Part shown: positions 55,303-64,000 of the stretch, in pieces
Layout: every line of letters begins with the position of its first letter
Position numbering within the stretch: position 1 is the first letter of the stretch
Source: Lota lota
Lineage: Eukaryota > Chordata > Actinopteri > Gadiformes > Lotidae
Length of the DNA: 64,000 nt
Direction: 5' to 3'
NCBI GenBank assembly: GCA_026745465.1
Contig: JACYXH010000696.1
Coordinates: 1 to 64,000 of the forward strand
Notes under the pieces: model-generated
The model's database searches: none
Told to the model about the DNA's origin: nothing
Seen by the model: the letters and a program-made list of their open reading frames with translations, nothing else
Translations under genes and position numbers: made by a program

Positions 55303-56299
55303 TTTTAGAACTAGAAGAGGGATACGCAAACATCCTGTTCCCTCCTCACATTGGCTAAACAGAGAGACGACCCTTCCAGCTAACTTTCTCAGATGTTGGT
55401 GGGTGGCCGGTCCAAACAGCTCTTAGAGCTACGTCAACACACCCGTGTTTGCTTTGCTCTCCTGTTGTAAGATACCGGTGCTAAGGTGACAGACCGGAGC
55501 AAGACAAGGATGAAAGAAATAAAGAGTACATTGTAGGGTGAGGAAGGCCTGACCTTTCATATATAAGAGAAGGTGGATTTGGAAGGGTAGGTGGGAACCT
55601 AAGTGGCCTACTGTTGTGAGTTAGAAGAGGGGACATGTAGATGGGGATAGGTCAGAGGGTGATCCATAATCTAAGGTGCCAGGGACATTGAAAGCATGTG
55701 TTCATGTCATTAATCATCATTATTATGTATCCTCTATTGAGAAACACAAAGATGGGTGGAGGGTCAACCCATGTTAGTGTTTCTACAGTAAACAATCACT
55801 TGTTTGCTGTTTGATTTAAAGTTTAAATCGAACTGCAAACAATTGATCAAAACCAATAAACTAGAATGATGTATTTAAATGTATTCAAATAGTTTTCAGA
55901 CGGTTAAGAACGTTCCGACTCAGAGGTTCTATAACAATCATTTGCCAACTTTTACATGGCCACTAAATTATTTCCTTAACACTTAATCTATCAACAGTGG
56001 TGAACACTGGCAACAAGGAAACGACATTTCCAAGAACAGACGAGGAAATGTGATGCAACGCCTTTGAAATAATGGTTACAGAGTTATATGGCTCATGAAA
56101 AAAAGAATCCAGGTCAAGACTCAACTCAAAACATGAGTAAATATTTGAGATTTCATAAGGGCACATTCTACTCTTAAATTGGAAAATAAACATTAAATAA
56201 TGTTTATTTTAAATATGAAAAAGATGGGGGGTTTCAGCGCGTTCTGGAATTTAAAGGGAAAATACTCGAGGCATTTTCTCTTTATTTGTAGTACGCAGG
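48488..56299. other. Long gene-free interval
   Basis: No coding region with recognisable domains or a consistent exon chain. Contents: AG-rich repeats (48837-49045), CA runs (49938-50006, 50640-50692, 50920-50966), poly-G (51363-51389), CA/TG runs (53440-53533), the trinucleotide array (53821-54190), a TA run (55270-55294), and otherwise AT-rich unique DNA. Distant regulatory sequence of xbp1 could lie here. Confidence 0.5.
53821..54190. repeat. Long (ACT/GCT)n trinucleotide array
   Basis: About 370 bp of ACTACTACT interspersed with GCT, CCT and ATT triplets. All frames are open on both strands, giving poly-Thr, poly-Leu and poly-Ser artefacts. Confidence 0.93.
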
Positions 56300-56554
56300 G
56301 TGAAACTTCAAATGCAAATTACATCAGACCAGAGGCCAATCGGAGGCAAAAAATGGGATTGCGTCATAAACCCAGCTAGCCTATCAGCGTTTTCCACGAC
56401 AGTAGAAAAAGATCCCGAGCACGGGTGCCTTCTAATAGCTAAAATAGACGTGGATCAGGGAACAGGAAAGCCTGGGGTCCCGTTTTTAAACACACAGAAA
56501 CACAGCGATACCCCGTCACCTCTTCAGTACCCCAGACCCCAGTAGGACTACACC
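56300..56554 (+). promoter_or_regulatory. Proximal promoter and 5' untranslated region of xbp1
   Basis: A CCAAT box (GGCCAATCGGAGG, about 56333), a CRE-like TGCGTCATAA (about 56359) and a CCACG (about 56389) lie in the 220 bp before the ATG. The exact ER-stress element (CCAAT-N9-CCACG) is not present at the right spacing, so ATF6 control is only suggested. Confidence 0.45.
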
Positions 56555-58782
56555 ATGGTCGTTGTCACCTCTGGGCCCGGAGCCACACACAAAGTGCTTC
56601 TGATATCAGGGATGCGGAACGGTTCGTCCGGTGCGACGCAGGCAGGCTTCAACCGGCCGCTCTCTGTCGTGCTGCCGTCGAACTCGTCGAGTCCCGACTC
56701 CACCTCGGGAGGACCCCCTATGCGGAAGAGACAGCGGCTCACACACCTCAGTCCGGAGGAGAAAGCACATCGGAGGTCAGTCTTATGCTTTTAAAATGTG
56801 CATATTTGGGCTTTTATCGACTCGGTAATGAATCATTAACATCATTAAAATATTCCATTGTTCACAACTTGAGAAGGGGATCCGCCCGAGCCACCCCCCA
56901 TCGATACATTGATTAGTCGTCTGACGTCAAAACAACAGCAATGGGGGGAAGAAACCTCGAATCATCGGCTCATAAACGTACCCTGCTTAATTTTGCAGCA
57001 ACCAAAAATGAGTTATGTCGTTGCAAATACCACATCATGTATCTTCTTTGTATATTCAAAAACGTTCTTGTGAAGATTTGTGTTGGACTTTAAACGCCAA
57101 TATCGTACGCCAATGGCCAGACCCACCCAGTTCTGGGTGCTGGAGGCGGATACTGATATCCTGCTGGTATGCTTGCGTGGCAGGAATATGGCCCCTGATT
57201 GCATAATGGCAACCACGGGTCCTGTCTGTGAGCATCATTGAAGGAAAGTTTCATACATTTTTTTCTTTCTTATTTCTTTCATCCCCCCCCCCCCCCAGGA
57301 AACTCAAGAACAGAGTCGCAGCACAAACCGCCAGAGACAGAAAAAAGGCAAAAATGGGGGAACTGGAACAACAAGTCCTGGAGTTGGAACTGGAGGTATG
57401 TGAATCCCTCCTCCAATATTTGCTATGCATAACAGCTGTTGGGTTTCCATGAGGCAGTTGAAAGTACCAATATTTGTATCCCTCCCTCCCTGCAGAATCA
57501 CAAACTTCACATTGAGAACGGGCTGCTGAGGGAGAAAAGCAGCGGTCTGGTGACCGAGAACGAGGAACTGAGACAGCGGCTCGGGTTGAACACCCTTGAG
57601 ACGAAAGAAAGCGTAAGGAGACTTCCAGCCATAACACTTCAATCAGAGCAAAGTGTTGGGTTGGGGGAGCCAGTTCAGGCCATGTTACGCAACGCTTACC
57701 CTCCACCTGTTTGGTTCTCAGGTCCAGGGGTCCGGTGGGGACGAGGCAGGGTTAGGGGTCGGGTCTTCTGAGTCCGCAGCACTCAGGCTACGTGTGCCTC
57801 CGCAGCAGGTGCAGGCCCAGCACCCCCTAAACCTGAAGACTTCCCAATGGATCCAGATGGTCCTGACGCTGCAGACAATGAGGTGAAGCCGCACACACCT
57901 TTTAGATTCATTCTTGTGTTGTCCTGGTATCAGCTTGTGTGAATGTAGGCTTACACCTTGGGGTGATACGTTTTGTTGAAGGATGGCTTCAAGGTTGTGT
58001 GTGGTAGTTGTTTTTATTATTAAATTTGAAGACAACCGGCTATGTGAAGGGCTGAAAGTGACTTAATATTGTAAACTGTTGGGGTTGTTTAATTGATAAG
58101 CTGGCTTTGCGTTGGACTGAATGAAAACCCCCCTGTGTCACATGATCGCCTCTTCCCGTACAACTCCAAAACGACACTAATAGCTTGTCCACTCGTTGGT
58201 TCTTACAGGGTCATGGTTCAGTAGGCTAAATCCTCACATGTTCTCTCACACTCTCTCTCTCTCCCCTGACAGTCTGATCTCCTCCTGGGCATTCTGGACA
58301 TCCTTGACCCAGAGCTGTTCCTCAAGTCTTGTGAGCAGGAGTGCGCGGAGCCGCAGGTGTTGCTGGTCGACCGGGGGCACCCACTACCGGCCGCCCCACC
58401 TGCAGCTTTGGGGGCCGCACCAGTTAAGCTGGAGGCCCTTAATGAACTGATCCACTTTGACCACATCTACACCAAGCCCGTGGATGTGGAGGAGTGTGAC
58501 GGGCAGCAGAGTGGTGACACGGAGAGCGACACAAAGGTGAAGATGGAAACACCGGCCTACCGCGCCACCAGCTACGACGACGACGCCGCCACGGATGCGG
58601 ACGACGAGGTAGAGTTCGAGGCGGAGACGGTCTACGTCAAGGATAAGCCCCAGGAGGAGGTGATCCCCCGGGGCCGGCCGACGGACGACTTCCTCTCGGC
58701 GGCGGCGCTGGGCGGCCTGGACAAAGAGGCCTACCTGGCGGATGCCTACAGCGACTCTGGATACGAGCGGCATCCCCCTTAG
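56555..58782 (+). CDS. xbp1: XBP1, unfolded-protein-response bZIP factor
   Basis: Exons 56555-56775, 57299-57395, 57496-57612, 57722-57882 and 58273 onward, all GT-AG and in phase. Residues 75-93 (KLKNRVAAQTARDRKKAKM) are the bZIP basic region, followed by a leucine zipper through NHKLHIENGLLREKS. The unspliced mRNA encodes 257 residues ending at 58450, with the hydrophobic pausing tail ending HQLSWRPLMN. Removal of 26 nt by IRE1 moves the frame to a 359-residue activator ending at 58782, with an acidic transactivation domain (DDDAATDADDEVEFEAETVY) and the conserved YSDSGYE near the end. Spliced XBP1 induces chaperone and ER-associated degradation genes. The gene appears intact. Intron 1 ends in a poly-C acceptor. 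Confidence 0.97.
57780..57805 (+). other. 26-nt unconventional IRE1 intron of xbp1
   Basis: Both cut sites sit in a CCGCAGC heptamer (57774-57780 and 57800-57806), the IRE1 loop consensus, with cleavage after CCGCAG. The segment is exactly 26 nt, so removal shifts the reading frame from the 257- to the 359-residue product. Confidence 0.96.
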
Positions 58783-60640
58783 CGATTGTCGTCCTCCCCC
58801 TGTGGCCGAGAGCTCCTGGGACGACGTGTTCGCCAGAACTGTTAGCTTTTCAGTGTCTGAAACCCCAAATACAAATTTGTGTATCTTTTTCAGAGTCATG
58901 TAATTCGTTAGCATGTAAATGCATTCTTTAATTTTGGCGCTCTCCATGTAGTCTAATTACTGCATTAAAGCATTGCATTCAATGATGTCTCGTTTTCTGT
59001 GGAGGGAAAATGTTTAAATGATGAGGTGGGTGGGGGGGGGGGGGGGGAGGGAGAAAGGATAGACATTAACAACAACTTCAGTCATTGTTGACATTCGGCA
59101 GTACATATGTATATAGACGCAGAACAAAATGGCATGAATACATCGTTTTAATAAGAAAATGGGACTTGGGGCCCCTTCTAGAACGTAAACAAAAATAGTT
59201 TTGATTAATGTAAACAGACCTAAAACGTTGAGTTTAACTGAACAAGGCATTTGCTTGTTCTATCATAATTTGACATTGCAAACATTAACCTGGGTTGGTC
59301 GCTTACTCTAACATCTGGGTGACTTCACATGTTGGAGATAAAGGAATTAGTTAATCATTCAGACTATGGAACTGGAACATTAACATTATGGCAAAAACTA
59401 CAGTAGAGTCCACTTATAGTCATGAGGGTTCAAAGTGCATGCAGATAAAAGAGTGACATGTTTATTTGTTCCCTGCTATCTGGTATAGTATACAAACACA
59501 CACACACTGTTCTGGGAAGGATATAAAATGGTGGCCTATTAAACTGCTTAATACTTTGTACGAGAAGGGGGGAGGTTTCTGGGAGGAGAACACGAGACAA
59601 GGGCTCAATGCAATGTGCCATTAGAATGGGGTCAGGGTTGTTATGTTGTGTTGTCTCCGTCAAGGACAATAGGGGGGAAGGGTGGCAGGGCGTTGGGTGG
59701 GTGCGGTCACACCTTTCCCCCAAAGGCACCTTCTCTTATCACCACACTGCTGGGGCCTTACTTAGTCTCCTGCAGGGGAGGGCAGAAGATTGTTCCTGAG
59801 ACCGTGGTCGGTATGTTGAGCCTTTATTAAACTGGCTGACTGGGAGTCCCCCTACCCAGACTCTCACAGGACAAGCTGATGAGATCAAGGCCTCAGTTAT
59901 ACTCTCTTCTGATGTAACGGAGCCCAGCTCTGTTGACCACCGTCGGCTCTCTCAGTTGATTGGCATGCCTTGCATTTGTTATGGACTCTCGTTTCAAGAT
60001 GGCGCTTGTGCCCGTTAGCTGAAAATATTCCTGCGTACCGTGTCGCCCAGAAGTTGTTCAGTAAAATGGTTTATCATCAAGTTACAGATAGTTACTTATA
60101 GATTACATTGCACTAGTTGTAATTAAAACAGCATTGTGCTACTATAGACATATACCATGTGTGCTCATCAAGAAGGATTTACCAGCAAATATAACGTAAA
60201 CAAGTAAAAAATAAAATAAAACACCAAACTATGACCTCAGCTACTTTAATGTTCCTTGTCCTCCATTTTGAGCATTTTGTCTCAGTACTGGCCGAGAGCA
60301 AACCAGGCGACCTAGTTCCGAGAACGTGGTGAGATGTTTACTATTTCCTGTCTCCTACATAAGACCACAGAAAGCTGGGTCAAAACCCACAGCTGTGCCA
60401 GCGAAACTGAAAAATACTTTGAATTTGAGATTACACTAGAAAGTGTGGCTTTTATTTTATTTTTATTTATTTTTTTACAGAATCCTTGTTGAGTTTGGTA
60501 TACAGAGGGTCTCCCATACATATTTGGGATATATTTGAATATATAGTATATAATTGTATTATTTTACATTTAACCCTTTTATTTGAGTATGTTAAATGCT
60601 GTTTCTTAGATAATTTAACAGTTAAAACAAGGCCGAACTA
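58783..60640. other. xbp1 3' untranslated region and gene-free DNA
   Basis: ATTAAA at about 58962 is a likely xbp1 polyadenylation signal. Beyond it is a poly-G run (59033-59047) and AT-rich DNA without a supported gene. Confidence 0.5.
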
Positions 60641-60887
60641 TGTACATTGATCTAGTTGTAAAAGGCATCTCTTAACCTCTGTATGGTCCTGTAGTTTTGT
60701 CAATAATGCAACCGAGTGAAAGTTGAAACTTCTTTTTATTAACGTCCACAGCTTAAAAGATATAGCGTCTACCTGCCTCGAGTTCCCGCCGTATAACAAT
60801 ATCCATTTCCGGGGGCCGTCTCCCGAGAGCCACTCGTAGTACCGTAACACACTAGGGTCAAAACACTCAACTGTGCCAGTATCTACA
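60641..60887 (-). repeat. 3' LTR of the second Gypsy element
   Basis: 247 bp on the minus strand from TGTAGATACTGGCACAG to ATCAATGTACA, directly after the purine tract and with an internal AATAAA. The partner LTR is outside the window, so the ends are inferred. Confidence 0.7.
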
Positions 60888-61123
60888 TCCCCCTTCTTTA
60901 GCTGTGGCTCCTGAACATGAGAAACATTGAACAGCATACGTCTGCACTAACAGCAGTTTTGTAATAGAAACACAAATATGATCTGGTTGACATAAAATGA
61001 TATAAAATGGGACTAGTGTCCCACAAGTAAATGCATTAACAGACTGGATGGAACATTATGTATAACTCAAAGAACAAAGTGTTATTCCAAACAGTTTGGA
61101 TTCAATAGACTTGAGTAGCTCAT

Positions 61124-62246
61124 TCAGTTCATGTATTTTGTATGTGGCCTCGAGACTCTGCCGGACCTAGTGATATACATGGAAGTGGCAGCTTGAACTG
61201 TGTTTCTGGCCTGCGGTTCCACGTGTTGCTGGGATACACTGGTGGGAGGCTTTTCTAGACTTGGTAGTCTGTGACATTGTTCTGGTGGTGTTTGTTTAGT
61301 TGTTCCAGTCCCTTGTATTTTCTCCATGTCCACGTCGGGTGTGTATTCTCCTGTGTTCGATTCATCAGTGTACGTGGTGCTCCTTGAAGGCTGTGGCTCC
61401 ATCACTGGCAGGATGTGGCGTCGGTTACGCCTGTATTCCTTCCCTTCAGAAACCACCACATTTGAGCTTGGCTCATCACACTTTTGCTTCACGATTCCCA
61501 CAGTGTTATGTCCCATTTTTGTTTGGAGTCGTACTACCTGGTTTGGTGCCAGGGGGCGTAGTGGTTTGCTGGTCTTGTCGTAGTAGTGTTTTTGTGTCTG
61601 CCGCTTCTTTGTTAACTGTGCTTTGATGCTGGTCGGGGTTTTCGCAGCTGGTTTTAGCAATTGCTTGCAGACAGGCAGAATAGTCCGAGTGCGACGGGAC
61701 AACAGCCTTTGTGCAGGTTAGCCCAGAGTGTTGTCTCGGGGCGTGTTTTCGTATGCCGAGCAGATTCAGGTAGAAATCTGTCCCGTCTCTCGCTGCGACC
61801 TCCAACAGTTTCTTTGCACTCCTTACAGCCCTCTCACTGAGGCCATTGGACTGTGGATATTCAGGACTGCTTGTCACATGCTGGAAATCCCAGGATCGGG
61901 CAAAGTCATGGAAGGCCTGGCTAGTATACTGGGTGCCGTTGTCCGAGCATAGCTTCTGTGGGATCCCGTGGACAGAGAAATGGTGCTTTAGCTTATCGAT
62001 GATTGTCGATGATGACAGGCAGCTGAGCCGGTCCATCTCAAACCACCAGAGTATGAATCAACAAGCACCAGGTAGTGGTGATTCCTCCATGCAAATATGT
62101 CTGTGGCGACGAGAGACCAGGGCAGGTCCGGGACTGTGTGCAGTTTTAGCGGCTCTTTTTGCTGGGTGGGGCTTCAGGCTGTTGCAGACGCCGCATGCCA
62201 TAATGACATCCTGAATGTCCTCATTTATTGATGGCCAGAAAAACAC
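61124..62246 (-). pseudogene. Integrase region of the second Gypsy element
   Basis: A zinc-binding CGVCNSLKPH lies near 62190. The integrase core has CSDNGTQYTS and PQSNGLSERAVRSAK; the first catalytic Asp segment near 62080 is in another frame. A frame change near 61690 leads to the C-terminal GPY/F-like part (RLQTKMGHNTVGIVKQ) ending at 61124. Catalytic residues are recognisable but not in one frame. Confidence 0.8.
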
Positions 62247-62271
62247 TTTCTCTCGCCTTCTCTTTGTGGAT

Positions 62272-63880
62272 TCAAACTCCTGGGTGTCCCATGTGTAGCA
62301 CCTTCAAATACTCAGTGTGTAGGGCGGTGGGCACAACTGCCCTGTTTCCTTTCATGATGACCCCGTCTTCGACGGTGAGTACATCACGGAAACCAAAGAA
62401 TGGTCTCACCTCTGTAGGTACGCTGCACGGACGTCTTGGCCAGCCCCATTGAATGAAATGGGTGAGTTTCTGCAGCACCGTGTCTGCAGCAGTGTATTTA
62501 CGGAGTTCTTCAAGACGCCGTGGAGATATCAGTTGAACTGTCATCACCTCGAACTCTGGCCGTTCTGGCCTCTGGGGGGCTGACGTTGCATCTTGGTGCA
62601 CGGGAAAGGGTGTCGGCTAGGTAGAGGTGTTTTCCTTTCTTGTAGGTGAGAGTCAAGTTGAATTTTTTGTAACTGTAGCATCATGCGTTGCAGGCGTGCT
62701 GGGATGGTGTGAAATGGTTTGTTGTGAATGGTGACCAAGGACTGGTGGTCGGTCTCAATCGTGACCGGCTTGCCGTAGATGTAGTCATAAAACTTGTAGC
62801 AGGCGAAGACCACTGCTAGAAGTTCCTTCTCTATTTGCGCGTATCTCGTCTCCGTCTGGGTCAATGTGCGAGACGCGTATGCCACCGATGATGATGTCAT
62901 CCACGATTATAGCACATGGATATCCTGCAAAGATTTGTTCCATGGCTCTTTGGAAACACTTCTGAGGCTGTGCTAATCCCGAACGGCATCTTTAGGAACT
63001 TAAATCGGCCGTAGGGAGTTGTGAATGTTGTGCGGAGAGATGAGGCAGCATCCAGTCTGACTTGCCAGAAGGAGCTTTTGGCATCAAGGACCGAGAAAAT
63101 GGTGGCACCTGACATCTGAGCGGCAACCTCCTCCACTGTGCGCATGGGATGGTGGGGGCGCATGAGGGCCTTGTTTAGGTTTCTGGGGTCTATGCAGATG
63201 CGCACGTCACCCGTCTCTTTCTTATGAGTGGCCACCAAATTTGAAACCCATTCTGTAGGCTCATCCACAGGTTCAATTACTCCCAAAGTTTGCATTCTTT
63301 GGAGCTCTTGTTCCACTTTTCTTTGCATGGCAGCTGGGATACGACGTGGAGGGCTGACGACTGGTGTTATTTCTGGATTTACCTTCATCGAGTATGTTAC
63401 AGGTAAGTTACCAACTTCATCTTTGAATAGGTCTGCATATTCCTGAAACATTTTCCGTGACAGGGTGTGATCCTTTACACAGTCTAGGTGGAATACCTCA
63501 CTGCTGAAAGTGACCAGCTTCATCTTTAGGCTGTCCTGTAGGCCAAGAATGGAGTGAACATTTTCTTTCACCACCTGGAACTGCAGGCTATACTGCCGTT
63601 CATTTAGCCTGCATGGTAATGTCACAGTGCCAATTGGTTTGATCATAGATCCGCCAAATGCTACGAGATTTATCTTTTTAATTGGCATGTGCAGTTCCTC
63701 AACGTGCCTGAAGAGTTTGTATGTGTGTAGGGACATAACGTTACATTTCGCCCCTGTGTCCACTTTCAGATTTAGTTGTTTGTCATTAACAGTCACAAAA
63801 CAACGACCTTCCTTGCCAGTTTTCCTTTCATCATCATGCAAAGACAAGCCGTCAATGGTGACTGTGTCTTCACTGTCCAC
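62272..63880 (-). pseudogene. Protease, reverse transcriptase and RNase H of the second Gypsy element
   Basis: The protease motif is LKVDTGAKCNVMS (63765-63730). The reverse transcriptase is open through DVRICIDPRNLNKAL and MPFGIS, then shifts frame near 62960. The catalytic VDD segment is readable in another frame near 62895-62920, but the sequence passes almost directly into the middle of RNase H (YASRTLTQTETRYAQIEKEL). The thumb and connection are therefore deleted. RNase H continues with ETDHQSLVTI, and a further break occurs near 62590. Not functional. Confidence 0.82.
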
Positions 63881-63936
63881 GGTCAGTGTCTGATTCGGCG
63901 TATAGCTGGTTTACCTGTCTGTTTGGTCTGCTGGAC

Positions 63937-64000
63937 TTGGCGGACCTGCACTGGCCTTTGAAGTGGTTCTGCTTCCCGCAGTTGTGGCACTGCCGGCCAA
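63937..64000 (-). pseudogene. Gag CCHC zinc knuckle of the second Gypsy element, cut by window edge
   Basis: CHNCGKQNHFKGQC (C-x2-C-x4-H-x4-C) on the minus strand, upstream of the protease as expected. The rest of gag is outside the window. Confidence 0.8.

Larger units (their letters stand above)
60641..64000 (-). mobile_element. Second Gypsy-type LTR retrotransposon, degraded, 5' part outside window
   Basis: Minus-strand order at the window edge: gag zinc knuckle, protease, reverse transcriptase, RNase H, integrase, 3' LTR. Frames are broken in at least four places. The LTR (60641-60887) is short and preceded by a purine tract (AAGAAGGGGGA). No chromodomain, so it is a different lineage from the element at 11449. 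Confidence 0.88.

Overview
The window is vertebrate nuclear DNA, almost certainly from a teleost. Its host genes have GT-AG introns and fish-like sequences: a gamma-type connexin, an inhibin-alpha fragment, rnf212, a tmed11-like pseudogene and xbp1. The mobile elements are ones typical of fish: Tc1, chromodomain Gypsy and Polinton. Long CA, AT and coding-unit tandem repeats are very dense, as in codfishes; that species guess is weak.

Layout. 1-1413 is the end of one Polinton/Maverick (virus-like DNA transposon), inserted into a Tc1-like element (1414-1998). 2002-5396 is a non-autonomous LTR retrotransposon primed by tRNA-Ala that carries decayed ERC/ELKS-like and non-muscle-myosin-like coiled-coil sequence. 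6614-9383 is a tandem array of decayed C2H2 zinc-finger exons. 9985-17404 holds minisatellites, with a young Gypsy chromodomain element (11449-16811) inserted into the AT-rich array. 19599-22254 is a spliced connexin, and 23329-23640 an inhibin-alpha cystine-knot fragment.

24000-39585 is a complete 15.6-kb Polinton of adintovirus-like layout with ~530-bp terminal inverted repeats and a GGTGCA 6-bp target duplication. Its left half reads rightward: an early region of two products that appear to share a first exon, a small possibly Bcl-2-like gene, integrase, minor capsid (penton), a basic pVI/pX-like protein, major capsid and adenain-type protease. Its right half reads leftward: two conserved small proteins, packaging ATPase, protein-primed DNA polymerase B in two frames, and a five-exon coiled-coil gene whose four introns are all phase 1. 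The two halves converge on facing polyadenylation signals near 31.0-31.1 kb. The set covers replication, integration, capsid assembly, maturation and packaging, but the polymerase frame break suggests this copy is not autonomous.

39.6-40.9 kb is minisatellite. 41.36-45.34 kb is rnf212 on the minus strand (eight exons found, with a stop codon formed at the exon 5/6 junction). Next comes a decayed tmed11-like gene with a 15-bp coding repeat; rnf212-tmed11 adjacency matches the human order. 47088-48487 is a third, older Polinton end whose first gene is still open. 48.5-56.5 kb has no gene I can support. 56555-58782 is xbp1, including the 26-nt IRE1-type intron. 60641-64000 is the 3' part of a second, degraded Gypsy element running off the window.
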